Shown: piece by piece, positions 36,190 through 44,796 of the stretch
How positions within the stretch are numbered: position 1 is the first letter of the stretch
Layout: every line of letters starts with the position of its first letter
Origin: Chitinophaga sancti
Lineage (GTDB): Bacteria; Bacteroidota; Bacteroidia; Chitinophagales; Chitinophagaceae
Reading direction: 5' to 3'
Assembly: GCF_034424315.1 (NCBI RefSeq)
Contig: NZ_CP139972.1
Span: 7,262,501 to 7,326,500, forward strand
DNA: 64,000 nucleotides
Notes under the pieces: generated by a model
Databases searched by the model: none
Seen by the model: the letters and a program-made list of their open reading frames with translations, nothing else
Told to the model about the DNA's origin: nothing
Position numbers and translations under genes: made by a program

Positions 36190-36929
36190 TGAAGAAAATT
36201 TACATCATCTATATATTCTTACTGTCAGCACCCTTATTGATGTCTACCTCCAAACCTATTGCTGTACGTTATGTAGCTCCTTATAAAAAAGTAGCACAGG
36301 CGGGTATCATCATCGATGGCAATCACCTGTTCATTGCCGACAATGATAATTTAGTCAGTTATGATATTTCCCAGCCCGCTACCCCTGCTGAAAGAGAACG
36401 CCAGCGTATAAGTGGCGGGATAGATACGCTATATATGTATCATCAAAACCTTATTGTATGCAAGGATAATTTTTATGGTAGCGATGTATTTGATGTTTCG
36501 TCAGGCAGTTTCGTCAGCTCAGGTATTTATTGGCCCTGGGGCAGCTGTAATAAAGTTGCCCTATCTGGTGATAAAGCATTTGTTACAGATAAAACAGGTT
36601 ATACCTGTACCGCCGAAAATCCTGATCATAGTGTGAAGATTTACAGGATCAATACCCCCGCTGCCGCAGAATTTGTGGCTGGCATTAATATCAGCGATGT
36701 ATCTGCCATGATTGCTACCGAAACTACCTTATATGCCTCCAGGGGGAAAGAGGGTTTAGCCGTAATCGATATAGCAACAAATACGGTGAAAACCGGTATT
36801 GCTTCCAATTCCTATTACCAGCTGCAGATCTCTGGCAATAAGTTGTTCGCCAGGGCCAAGAGCTCCCTGGATTGTTATGACATCACCCATCCTCAATCCC
36901 CTGTATTGATTTCAGAGTTCGCAAACTGA
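36189..36929 (+). CDS. LVIVD-repeat protein, C-terminal half of a beta-propeller
   Basis: 246 residues with a Sec-type signal (KKIYIIYIFLLSAPLLMSTS). Propeller blades are seen as repeated 'GNHLFIADNDNLVSYDIS', 'MYHQNLIVCKDNFYGSDVFDVS', 'ALSGDKAFVTDKTGYTC' and 'TTLYASRGKEGLAVIDIA'. The WGSCNKVALSGDKAFVTDKTGYTC stretch matches the Cys-containing blade of full-length LVIVD proteins. It overlaps the preceding gene by one base (TAATG), and the pair probably assembles into one propeller. The next gene starts 8 bases after its stop, so a four-gene operon is likely. Confidence 0.7.
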   Translation: MKKIYIIYIFLLSAPLLMSTSKPIAVRYVAPYKKVAQAGIIIDGNHLFIADNDNLVSYDISQPATPAERERQRISGGIDTLYMYHQNLIVCKDNFYGSDVFDVSSGSFVSSGIYWPWGSCNKVALSGDKAFVTDKTGYTCTAENPDHSVKIYRINTPAAAEFVAGINISDVSAMIATETTLYASRGKEGLAVIDIATNTVKTGIASNSYYQLQISGNKLFARAKSSLDCYDITHPQSPVLISEFAN

Positions 36930-36937
36930 TACCTACA

Positions 36938-37570
36938 ATGAAACAATTATACTTCACTATTTTATTGATGGGCTGCATAATGGCAGCAAGTGCACAATCC
37001 TCTCTAACGGGCATGCGTATATTCGTAAACGTACCCTCTTTTACAGAAATTGATGGTGGACCGGCCCTGGGGCTGGAATACCGTATCAGAGACAATATCA
37101 GCGTAGCGCTCGAAGGGCAGTGGATCTTATACAGTTTAAGTAATTACGTAGCAGAGAATCATGGTTTTCGCTTTACGCCGGATGTGAAGTTCTTTTTACC
37201 CGGCAGTAAGAAGCGTTATAAGTGGTTTTTCGCAGCGCAGGCTTTGTATAAGCAGGTGAATACATTTGAGGATTACATTATACCTCATTATGAAAATAAT
37301 ACGCAGGTGTACCAGGAACTGAGGGCCTATGAAAGGCAAAAGCAGGTATTTGCTTTCGGCGGCCGTTTTGGTATTCAATCCACTTTTGGGGGAAAGAAAG
37401 AGCGTTTTTACATGGAAGTTTCTACGGGACTGGGCTTTAGATGGAAAGGCACGCACTTCCTGCAAAATCCACCGGAAGGTAGTCTCAAACGTGGTCGCGA
37501 ACCATTATTAGATATCGAAGGCTGGAACCCTGATGTGCCCTATAAAGTAAGATTTGGATATCGTTTATGA
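36938..37570 (+). CDS. Outer-membrane beta-barrel protein
   Basis: 210 residues with a Sec signal (YFTILLMGCIMAASAQ). Alternating beta-strand pattern (GPALGLEYRIRDNISVALEGQWILYS, GFRFTPDVKFFLPG, KWFFAAQALYKQVN) and a C-terminal strand ending in Arg-Leu after YKVRFGY indicate a small outer-membrane barrel of the DUF3575-like type. It is paralogous to the protein encoded next, and its stop overlaps that start (ATGA). Specific role unknown; the operon suggests a complex with the split propeller. Confidence 0.65.
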   Translation: MKQLYFTILLMGCIMAASAQSSLTGMRIFVNVPSFTEIDGGPALGLEYRIRDNISVALEGQWILYSLSNYVAENHGFRFTPDVKFFLPGSKKRYKWFFAAQALYKQVNTFEDYIIPHYENNTQVYQELRAYERQKQVFAFGGRFGIQSTFGGKKERFYMEVSTGLGFRWKGTHFLQNPPEGSLKRGREPLLDIEGWNPDVPYKVRFGYRL

Positions 37571-38364
37571 TTATGAAGAGAACATTACTCATTGCTACAA
37601 CCATTTTGCTTGCATTGCAAAGCATGGCTCAGGACATTGAATTGAATCATGAAAAGCCAACCGCAGGAACAAAAGCAGAATTGATCCGCAGAGCGAAGTT
37701 GAAAAAAAATTACGTTACCGATAAGGCCCTGGATCCAAGGCCACCGTCTCCCAGTGAACCCGGGGTGACAGTGGGCACGAATTTTCTTTCGCTGTTAGAA
37801 GAAGATGCTGGTCCATCATTGTGGGTGGAATATAGGTTTTCAAAACACCTGGAAGTGGGGCTACAGGGAACCTGGGTGCTTTACAGTGGTAGAAATGATG
37901 ATTTCCCGCATAATGGTTTTCGTTTTCAACCGGATTTGAAATATTATTTCCTGCCGAAGCATCATAAGATCATGCCTTTTGTAGGCTTGGGTGGTGTATT
38001 TACACAGGTACATTACAGGGCCTTTACTACAGAACCGGATGATGGAATGGCAGGAGGCCCAAGTTTTTCAAAGGCCGGAACGACAATGGAGAATAAGCGG
38101 ATGCTGGGATATGCGCTTATATTTGGTTTTAAGAAATACCTGGATAGGGATCGGCATCGCCTGGCATTGGAGGTGTATATGGGGTTGGGAGGGAAGTGGA
38201 AAAGTTTTCCGGGCAGGTCGGCAGAGAGAACGAAGTATATAGAGAACAGGATTAATGATTTGCATAATCCAATTGATTTTGGGTTCTTTGATGGTTATGA
38301 GTATTTGAGGCCGAATCAGTATGCGTATATACCGGTTTGTGTAAAGATTGGGTATCGTTTCTGA
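37567..38364 (+). CDS. Outer-membrane beta-barrel protein, paralogue of the upstream gene
   Basis: 265 residues; signal peptide (KRTLLIATTILLALQSMAQ), a charged linker of about 45 residues, then a barrel (GPSLWVEYRFSKHLEVGLQGTWVLYSG, GFRFQPDLKYYF, IMPFVGLGGVFTQVHY) that aligns strand by strand with the upstream barrel and ends in CVKIGYRF, a typical outer-membrane final strand. The start at 37567 overlaps the upstream stop as ATGA; an ATG at 37573 is equally good for the signal peptide. Function unknown. The 3' third is G-rich compared with its neighbours. Confidence 0.65.
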   Translation: MIMKRTLLIATTILLALQSMAQDIELNHEKPTAGTKAELIRRAKLKKNYVTDKALDPRPPSPSEPGVTVGTNFLSLLEEDAGPSLWVEYRFSKHLEVGLQGTWVLYSGRNDDFPHNGFRFQPDLKYYFLPKHHKIMPFVGLGGVFTQVHYRAFTTEPDDGMAGGPSFSKAGTTMENKRMLGYALIFGFKKYLDRDRHRLALEVYMGLGGKWKSFPGRSAERTKYIENRINDLHNPIDFGFFDGYEYLRPNQYAYIPVCVKIGYRF

Positions 38365-38414
38365 TCTTTGGAAAATAATAAATTCAAACTGGTACACGAC
38401 CTATTTCCCCTGCT

Positions 38415-38446
38415 TTTGGATACCGTTGCTGATTCCGTTATATTTG
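38415..38446 (+). promoter_or_regulatory. Promoter of the thiolase gene
   Basis: TTTG (38415-38418), 20 bases, then TATATTTG (38439-38446), 38 bases before the ATG: a full -33/-7 match. Confidence 0.7.
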
Positions 38447-38484
38447 GTTGATAGTCACCAAATCAATCTTAAAGAATTCACGGA

Positions 38485-39657
38485 ATGAAAGACGTATTTA
38501 TTGTCGCCGCTGTGCGCACCCCAATAGGCTCGTTTAATGGCGCCTTGTCGACCCTGCCAGCTACCCGGATGGGAGCAATTGTGATCAAAGCCGCCCTGGA
38601 ACAGGCGGGTGTATCAGCGAGTGCTGTTAATGAAGTATTTATGGGCAATGTAATCAGTGCCAACCTTGGTCAGGCGCCTGCCAATCAGGCCAGCATCTAT
38701 GCCGGATTACCGAATACCGTGCCTTGTACCACTGTCAATAAGGTATGTGCCTCGGGCATGAAGTCCATTATGCTGGCAGCACAAAGTATCCAGCTGGGAG
38801 ATAATGATGTGGTCGTGGCTGGCGGCATGGAGAATATGAGTGCGGTGCCTTACTACCTGGACAAGGCAAGAAACGGGTACAAACTCGGTCATGGTACATT
38901 GTCGGATGGTATTATCCGGGATGGGCTCTGGGACCCTTACAAAGATTTTCACATGGGTAATGCTGCTGAGATCTGTGCCAAGGAATATAAAATATCGCGG
39001 GAAGAGCAGGATGAATATGCCTCGCGAAGCTATAAGCGGGCAGCGGAGGCCTTTGAGAAAGGATATTTTAAAAATGAGATCGTACCAGTAGAAATCCCCG
39101 GAAAAACAGTCGTTACAATCGCCGAAGATGAAGATTATAAAAAAGTTAACTTCGAAAAGATCCCAACACTAAAACCCACATTCCAGAAAGACGGTACTAT
39201 TACAGCAGCAAATGCATCCAACATCAATGATGGAGCTGCCGCTTTGGTATTGGTAAGCGGAGAGAAGCTGCAAGAACTTGGGTTGAAACCATTGGCGAAG
39301 ATCATCAGTTTTGCAGATGCCTCGCAGGCACCGGAGTGGTTTACCACTACACCGGTAAAGGCGGTGAATAATGCACTGAAGAAAGCAGGGATGACGATTG
39401 ACCAGATGGATTTTGCGGAGCTCAATGAAGCATTTTCCTGTGTGCCGATTGCGAATCAGCGGGATCTGGCGCTGGATATGGAGAAGGTGAATGTATGGGG
39501 AGGAGCGGTAGCCCTGGGGCATCCTATAGGATGTAGTGGTGCCAGGATAGTAGTGACACTGAATTCAATATTGCATCAAAATAATGCTAAATATGGTGTG
39601 GCGGGGATTTGTAATGGAGGAGGAGGGGCGAGTGCCATCATTATAGAAAAAGTCTGA
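38485..39657 (+). CDS. Acetyl-CoA C-acyltransferase (thiolase)
   Basis: 390 residues, the usual thiolase II length. The catalytic residues are present: nucleophilic C88 (NKVCASGMKS), NEAF motif (about 316), H346 (ALGHPIGCSG) and C376 (GICNGGGGAS). It interconverts acetoacetyl-CoA and two acetyl-CoA, or cleaves 3-ketoacyl-CoA; sequence alone does not separate an AtoB role from a FadA role, and no beta-oxidation genes are adjacent. It stands alone with its own promoter and a shared terminator. Confidence 0.95.
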   Translation: MKDVFIVAAVRTPIGSFNGALSTLPATRMGAIVIKAALEQAGVSASAVNEVFMGNVISANLGQAPANQASIYAGLPNTVPCTTVNKVCASGMKSIMLAAQSIQLGDNDVVVAGGMENMSAVPYYLDKARNGYKLGHGTLSDGIIRDGLWDPYKDFHMGNAAEICAKEYKISREEQDEYASRSYKRAAEAFEKGYFKNEIVPVEIPGKTVVTIAEDEDYKKVNFEKIPTLKPTFQKDGTITAANASNINDGAAALVLVSGEKLQELGLKPLAKIISFADASQAPEWFTTTPVKAVNNALKKAGMTIDQMDFAELNEAFSCVPIANQRDLALDMEKVNVWGGAVALGHPIGCSGARIVVTLNSILHQNNAKYGVAGICNGGGGASAIIIEKV

Positions 39658-39664
39658 ATGGATA

Positions 39665-39695
39665 AAAGGGATCTGCCGGGCAGGCAGATCCCTTT
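39665..39695. terminator. Bidirectional terminator after the thiolase gene
   Basis: AAAGGGATCTGCC (39665-39677) pairs with GGCAGATCCCTTT (39683-39695), loop GGGCA. Its right arm overlaps the stop codon of the convergent membrane-protein gene by two bases. Confidence 0.75.
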
Positions 39696-40332
39696 ATCTG
39701 TATAAACTTAGTGTTGTATCCAGTTTTGTTCCCCTGCCTGTCTCTTCTACCATATTGAGGTGCAACCATACGCTATCATTTCCTCTTTTCTCCATCTTTA
39801 CCGCCAGGATATTCCGCTCCGGCATAATCACATCACTGGTAATCTTTTCAAATAAATAGTATTTATCCTGCACCAGGCTAAACGAGGGATGCCTGTCAAT
39901 AATATCGACACTCTTGGTTTGCAGGGCAAAATCGTCATCAATCCGGTACCTTACCATTTTTGCATCAGACAATAAGCCTAAACCCATAATTACTGCCAGG
40001 GTCCGTAAAGGAGGGAGGAGCAGGCCGGCTGCCAGCACAAATGGAAACATGTAAAATGCTGCCAGGTATACCCGTTTCCCGGATACCTCTGGTTGTGTGA
40101 GACCATATAATATAATGGCGGAACCGGCATAGAAGGTGAAGAATACCTTTTCTGTATAGCTGCCTTTAAAGCCATAGCCGCTGATCAGGAGGATGATGCA
40201 AAGCAGGGAGAAAAATAGCATAGTGAGATGGAAATACCACATCAGCTGGGTGATGACAGGTGCTTTCACCTTCTTGATCTTGCAGGAAATGGCTGCCAGG
40301 AAGCAGATAGCCAGGACGGTTAAGGTAAACAT
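39694..40332 (-). CDS. Hypothetical multi-pass membrane protein
   Basis: 212 residues. Five hydrophobic spans fill the first 125 residues (FTLTVLAICFLAAISC, LTMLFFSLLCIILLISGYGF, VFFTFYAGSAIILYGL, YLAAFYMFPFVLAAGLLLP, LAVIMGLGLLS), then a soluble C-terminal domain of about 85 residues (RHPSFSLVQDKYYLFEKITSDVIMPERN). I do not recognise the family. It is convergent with thiolase and divergent from pdhB across a 239-base gap. Confidence 0.6.
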   Translation of the reverse strand: MFTLTVLAICFLAAISCKIKKVKAPVITQLMWYFHLTMLFFSLLCIILLISGYGFKGSYTEKVFFTFYAGSAIILYGLTQPEVSGKRVYLAAFYMFPFVLAAGLLLPPLRTLAVIMGLGLLSDAKMVRYRIDDDFALQTKSVDIIDRHPSFSLVQDKYYLFEKITSDVIMPERNILAVKMEKRGNDSVWLHLNMVEETGRGTKLDTTLSLYR

Positions 40333-40483
40333 AGGTAAAGGATTATCGCAGCTAATATATATAATATATATGTATTATTTATATAGAAAAGGGGCCAGGC
40401 AGCCGGAAATCAATTGTTTTATCTCAATTAAAAGTGATTTAACCCTTCCTTGCTGCCGCAGGCCATCCTGCGAGCAATTAATC

Positions 40484-40515
40484 TTTGCTTTTTTCACCAT
40501 TAAACAATAATTTTG
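40484..40515 (+). promoter_or_regulatory. Promoter and leader hairpin of pdhB
   Basis: TTTG (40484-40487), 20 bases, then TAATTTTG (40508-40515). The leader that follows contains a short hairpin, GCCTTTG (40521-40527) with CAAAGGC (40534-40540), before the ATG at 40572. Confidence 0.7.
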
Positions 40516-40571
40516 CCCCTGCCTTTGAGAAAACAAAGGCAAATCATCTTTCAAACTTTAAGAGTAACAGC

Positions 40572-41555
40572 ATGCGTCAGATAGCTTTCAGACAAGCCTT
40601 ACGAGAAGCCTTACAGGAAGAAATGCGCCGTGACGAGCGGGTTTTCCTGATGGGAGAGGAAGTAGCCGAATATAATGGTGCCTACAAAGTTAGCCAGGGA
40701 TTGCTGGATGAATTTGGGGAAAAAAGAGTGATAGATACTCCTATTGCCGAGTTGGGTTTTACAGCAATCGGAGTAGGTGCTGCACAGAATGGACTTCGTC
40801 CGGTTCTGGAATTCATGACCTGGAACTTTGCCGTACTGGCGCTGGATCAGATCCTGAATACTGCTTCAAAGATGCTTGCTATGAGTGGTGGACAGGTAGG
40901 TTGCCCGATCGTATTCCGTGGCCCTAATGGTTCCGCAGGTCAGCTGGGTGCTCAGCACTCCACTGCTTTTGAAAGCTACTATGCAAATATCCCAGGTTTA
41001 AAAGTTGTTTCCGTTTCCAACCCATACGATGCTAAAGGTCTGCTGAAAGCGGCTATCCGCGACAATGACCCGGTTGTATTCATGGAGAGTGAGCAGATGT
41101 ATGGTGATATGGGTGAAGTACCTGAAGAAGAGTACATCATTCCTATCGGTAAGGCTGATATCAAACGCGCTGGTAGAGATGTTACCATCGTATCTTTCAA
41201 TAAAATGATGAAGGTTGCGCTGGGTGCAGCTGAAGAACTGGCTAAAGAAGGTATCGAGGCTGAAGTTATCGACCTCCGCACCATTCGTCCGCTGGACTGG
41301 TTCACCATCCTGGAGTCTGTTAAGAAGACTAACCGCCTGGTGATCGTTGAAGAACAGTGGCCATTCTCCAGCATCTCTTCTGAGATCTCCTACAGAATCC
41401 AGAAAGAAGGTTTCGACTACCTGGATGCTCCGATCCGTCGTATCACTGCTGCTGATGCACCTATGCACTACGCACCAAACCTGGTGAAAGCATATCTGCC
41501 TGATGTGGAAAGAACAGTGAAACTGGTGAAAGAAGTCATGTACATGAAGAAGTAA
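40572..41555 (+). CDS. pdhB: Pyruvate dehydrogenase E1 component, beta subunit
   Basis: 327 residues from the ATG at 40572; an in-frame TTG further upstream is inside the promoter. Typical E1-beta features: [25 protein letters not shown] (about 24-48), [17 protein letters not shown] (about 55-71), [16 protein letters not shown] (about 116-131), and the C-terminal transketolase domain with [11 protein letters not shown] and [17 protein letters not shown]. With the alpha subunit it decarboxylates pyruvate using thiamine diphosphate in the PDH complex. The alpha subunit and E2/E3 genes are not in the window, so the complex is encoded at scattered sites. Confidence 0.95.
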   Translation: MRQIAFRQALREALQEEMRRDERVFLMGEEVAEYNGAYKVSQGLLDEFGEKRVIDTPIAELGFTAIGVGAAQNGLRPVLEFMTWNFAVLALDQILNTASKMLAMSGGQVGCPIVFRGPNGSAGQLGAQHSTAFESYYANIPGLKVVSVSNPYDAKGLLKAAIRDNDPVVFMESEQMYGDMGEVPEEEYIIPIGKADIKRAGRDVTIVSFNKMMKVALGAAEELAKEGIEAEVIDLRTIRPLDWFTILESVKKTNRLVIVEEQWPFSSISSEISYRIQKEGFDYLDAPIRRITAADAPMHYAPNLVKAYLPDVERTVKLVKEVMYMKK

Positions 41556-41572
41556 TTATTTCAGAGAAATAG

Positions 41573-41605
41573 AAAAGCCGTCTCAATTGAGACGGCTTTT
41601 TTTAT
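41573..41605. terminator. Bidirectional terminator between pdhB and cysM
   Basis: A fully palindromic 28-base sequence: AAAAGCCGTCTCAA (41573-41586) with TTGAGACGGCTTTT (41587-41600), flanked by A and T tracts, between convergent genes. Confidence 0.88.
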
Positions 41606-41658
41606 TTTAAACCAAAAAATAATCATCAGTTAAAACAGGAAGCATCAAAAAGTCATCC

Positions 41659-42546
41659 TCATCCAAATAAGTCGGAAGACAGGTATCTATCTCCCCTGTC
41701 GCAAATAATACACACTATCACCCCTTTATCCAGCTCCCTGGACAATCTTTCTGCCGCTGACACGGCTCCGCCGCTACTCATTCCACAAAACACACCTTCT
41801 TCCTTAGCCAGTCTCCTTGTCATGATCCTCGCTTCGTCTTCTGCAATATCCATGATCCTGTCTACCCGCTGGCGGTCAAAGATCTTTGGCAGGTAGGCTT
41901 CCGGCCATTTACGGATACCGGGTATCTTAGACCCGTCTGTAGGCTGACAACCAACTATCTGCACTGCTTCATTCACTTCCTTCAGGTATTTGGACACGCC
42001 CATAATCGTTCCTGTAGTACCCATGGCACTTACAAAATGCGTCACAGTGCCGGCAGTATCTCTCCAGATTTCCGGACCCGTGGTTTTATAGTGCATATCA
42101 TAGTTATCCGGGTTGCCAAACTGGTTCAGCATATGATATCCCCCTTTGGCCACCTGGGCATTGGCATAATCAATAGAACCTTCCATGGACTGTTCTTTTG
42201 GAGTCAGGATCACCTTTGCCCCAAAGGCTTCCATGGTAAGTACTCTTTCCCTGGTCGCATCTTCCGGCATGACCAGTTCTATTTCTACGCCAAAGAGGCT
42301 GGCAATCATGGCCAGTGCAATGCCCGTATTACCGCTGGTAGCTTCTATCAGTTTTATACCCTGTTTCAGTTCTCCTCTGTCCAGTGCGCCTTTGATCATG
42401 CCATAGGCCGCCCTGTCTTTGACACTGCCTCCCGGATTGTTGCCTTCCAGTTTTGCCAGAATGGTCACATCCGGATTGGCGCTGATGTGCTTCAGCTTAA
42501 CCATAGGCGTATTGCCTACCAATTCCAATATTCCTTTTCCTTGCAT
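41659..42546 (-). CDS. cysM: Cysteine synthase B
   Basis: 295 residues. The PLP lysine is K43 (NNPGGSVKDRAA), the substrate loop is EATSGNTGIALAM (about 68-80) and the phosphate loop is SAMGTTGTIMG (about 173-183). The stretch GIRKWPEAYLPKIFD is typical of CysM rather than CysK. It makes cysteine from O-acetylserine and sulfide (or thiosulfate). The upstream gene on the same strand, 16 bases away, encodes serine O-acetyltransferase, which supplies the O-acetylserine, so the two form a cysteine operon. Confidence 0.95.
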   Translation of the reverse strand: MQGKGILELVGNTPMVKLKHISANPDVTILAKLEGNNPGGSVKDRAAYGMIKGALDRGELKQGIKLIEATSGNTGIALAMIASLFGVEIELVMPEDATRERVLTMEAFGAKVILTPKEQSMEGSIDYANAQVAKGGYHMLNQFGNPDNYDMHYKTTGPEIWRDTAGTVTHFVSAMGTTGTIMGVSKYLKEVNEAVQIVGCQPTDGSKIPGIRKWPEAYLPKIFDRQRVDRIMDIAEDEARIMTRRLAKEEGVFCGMSSGGAVSAAERLSRELDKGVIVCIICDRGDRYLSSDLFG

Positions 42547-42562
42547 CAGTTTTATTGTTTTA

Positions 42563-43372
42563 TCACACGTTCACGGTGTTCATACTCCCGTCTGCTTTGT
42601 AGTAGATCCTGCTGAAAGGCTCTGTGCTCTTGATGAGCCATACATTACCACCGATAATGCTGTGATGCCCTACTATGGTATCTCCACCCAGAATGGTGGC
42701 GCCGGCATAGATAACCACGTGATCTTCGATAGTTGGGTGTCTTTTGCTCCTGGCCATATCTTTATCCACACTCAGGGCACCCAGTGTAACCCCCTGATAG
42801 AGTTTTACATGTGCACCGATTTCGGTGGTTTCACCGATTACGATACCGGTGCCGTGGTCCATGCAGAAGTAAGGTGCTATGACCGCGGCAGGGTGAATAT
42901 CAATGCCGGTGCGGCTATGAGCCTGCTCAGTGATCATACGGGGCAGGAGGGGAACGTGCAGTTTCTGTAAAGCATGGGCAATACGGTAAAATGCAATTGC
43001 ATAAAAACCGGGATATGCCCTGATCACTTCATAAAGGCAGGTTGCTGCGGGGTCTCCCTGCAACAAGGCTTCTGCATCCTTATTCAGTGCATCATAAATA
43101 GCTGGCGCCTGGACCATAAACTGTTGGCTCAGCTTTGCAGCATCTGCCGGCAATTGTGGTTGCATGGGCTGTAAGAGGTGTTGCAATTCATTTTGCAACA
43201 TGTGCGCGTATTCTTCTAACAACACGATGTCAGGCATCACTTTTCCCTGGTATTCGGGAAATAACCAATTGATAAAATTATTCGCAAAGTCGTTTACCGC
43301 GCTGGTCGAAGGATAGGCAGTTGCAGCAGCCTGCTGGTGCCTCCTTCTTAATTCTTCTAAAAGTTGTTGCAT
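42563..43372 (-). CDS. cysE: Serine O-acetyltransferase
   Basis: About 269 residues from the ATG at 43372 (an upstream in-frame start would add 21 residues with no homology). The N-terminal helical domain is followed by the left-handed beta-helix: GIDIHPAAVIAPYFCMDHGTGIVIGETTEIG (about 172-202, with the catalytic His in MDHGTG) and VTLGALS, KRHPTIEDHVVIYAGATILGG. It acetylates serine with acetyl-CoA. Co-transcribed with cysM. The C-terminus is short and ends in ADGSMNTVNV rather than the Ile-terminated tail that docks CysK in enteric bacteria, so a classical cysteine synthase complex cannot be assumed. Confidence 0.92.
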   Translation of the reverse strand: MQQLLEELRRRHQQAAATAYPSTSAVNDFANNFINWLFPEYQGKVMPDIVLLEEYAHMLQNELQHLLQPMQPQLPADAAKLSQQFMVQAPAIYDALNKDAEALLQGDPAATCLYEVIRAYPGFYAIAFYRIAHALQKLHVPLLPRMITEQAHSRTGIDIHPAAVIAPYFCMDHGTGIVIGETTEIGAHVKLYQGVTLGALSVDKDMARSKRHPTIEDHVVIYAGATILGGDTIVGHHSIIGGNVWLIKSTEPFSRIYYKADGSMNTVNV

Positions 43373-43552
43373 ATGCAAGTGAATTACAGGCCTATAGTGA
43401 ATCTTCCTATTACCTGAAATTACGTAAAAGTCCATAAAAGTAGTAGATAAATATCAATTCGCTATGCGAACATTTCTATTTTAATCAGGCTGGCCGCAGG
43501 CTCGCCCCAATCCATCCCGCCTTTGCCGCAGGCAGGAGCGCCCTATTTTCGA

Positions 43553-43585
43553 TTTGCTACCCAATCCTTTTTTATATTATTTTTG
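43553..43585 (+). promoter_or_regulatory. Promoter of the NtrC-like regulator gene
   Basis: TTTG (43553-43556), 21 bases, then TATTTTTG (43578-43585), 24 bases before the ATG at 43610. Confidence 0.7.
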
Positions 43586-43609
43586 CCTGTTGTTCACTAA
43601 AACCAAGAT

Positions 43610-44794
43610 ATGGCCAACATTCTGATAATCGATGACGAAAAGAGTATCCGCAAAACACTGTCGGAGATCTTAAGCTATGAAGGTTACAAGGTAGACGAAG
43701 CTGCTGATGGCGCCGAAGGCTTTAAGATGTTCAAAGACAAGCAGTATGATGCAGTGCTTTGTGATATTAAAATGCCCAAGATGGATGGGCTGGAATTTCT
43801 GGAAAAAGCAAAAGAAGCTAATCCGGATGTTCCGATTGTGATGGTATCGGGCCATGGCAATATCGATACAGCGGTAGAAGCCGTAAAAAAGGGAGCATAT
43901 GATTATATCTCCAAACCACCGGATCTGAACAGGTTGTTAGTCACCCTGCGTAATGCGATGGACAAAAGTACCCTTGTTGCAGAAACCAAGGTACTCCGCC
44001 GTAAAGTGAACAGAACCCAGGAAATGATCGGCCAGTCAGCTCCTATCCTGAAGATCAAAGAAACGATCGAAAAAGTAGCACCTACTGATGCCCGTGTACT
44101 GGTTACCGGTGAAAACGGGGTAGGTAAGGAACTGGTAGCCCGCTGGCTCCATGAGCGCAGCAACCGTGCTTCCGGCCCTATCGTAGAAGTAAACTGCGCT
44201 GCTATACCCAGCGAACTGATAGAAAGTGAGCTCTTTGGTCATGAAAAAGGCTCCTTCACCTCTGCCGTAAAACAGCGTATCGGTAAATTCGAACAGGCTA
44301 GCGGTGGTACTCTTTTCCTCGACGAAATTGGTGATATGAGCCTCAGTGCGCAGGCCAAGGTACTCCGTGCCCTCCAGGAAGGTAAGATCACCCGTGTAGG
44401 TGGCGATAAGGAAATCAGTGTGGACGTGCGTGTGGTAGCAGCTACCAACAAAGACCTGCTGAAAGAGGTGGATGATAAGAACTTCCGCCTTGACCTGTAT
44501 CACCGTTTGAGCGTGATCCTGATCCATGTTCCTTCACTGAACGATCGTCGTGACGATATTCCTGCCCTGGTAGAACACTTCCTTGATAGTGCCTGTCAGG
44601 AGTATGGAATGGCAAGGAAAGGAATCGACAAGGATGCTATGAAAGCATTGCAAAATCACAACTGGTCCGGTAATATCCGTGAACTGGGCAATGTGGTAGC
44701 GCGCCTGGTGATCCTTTCAGGCAAGAACATTACCAGCGAAGATGTGATGGACTATGTAGTGCCAGCGAGAGATAAGAAGAAAGTGAATGCATAA
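43610..44794 (+). CDS. NtrC-like response regulator: receiver + AAA+ domain, no HTH
   Basis: 394 residues. Receiver domain at 1-120 with D8/D9, phospho-acceptor D52 (LCDIKMPKMDG) and K102; AAA+ sigma-54 activator domain at about 138-365 with Walker A GENGVGKE (about 165), Walker B GGTLFLDEIGD (about 230) and the Arg-finger region FRLDLYHRLSV (about 290). The sigma-54 contact loop reads GSFTSA (residues 214-219) in place of the canonical GAFTGA. After NWSGNIRELGNVVARLVIL the protein ends within about 30 residues, so the Fis-type DNA-binding domain is absent. It may act from solution or through another partner. The histidine kinase is not adjacent. Confidence 0.9.
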   Translation: MANILIIDDEKSIRKTLSEILSYEGYKVDEAADGAEGFKMFKDKQYDAVLCDIKMPKMDGLEFLEKAKEANPDVPIVMVSGHGNIDTAVEAVKKGAYDYISKPPDLNRLLVTLRNAMDKSTLVAETKVLRRKVNRTQEMIGQSAPILKIKETIEKVAPTDARVLVTGENGVGKELVARWLHERSNRASGPIVEVNCAAIPSELIESELFGHEKGSFTSAVKQRIGKFEQASGGTLFLDEIGDMSLSAQAKVLRALQEGKITRVGGDKEISVDVRVVAATNKDLLKEVDDKNFRLDLYHRLSVILIHVPSLNDRRDDIPALVEHFLDSACQEYGMARKGIDKDAMKALQNHNWSGNIRELGNVVARLVILSGKNITSEDVMDYVVPARDKKKVNA

Positions 44795-44796
44795 TT

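Noticed and set aside
41573..41600. 28-base perfect palindrome considered as an operator
   Set aside because: It lies between convergent genes, has A and T tracts on its sides and fits a bidirectional terminator.
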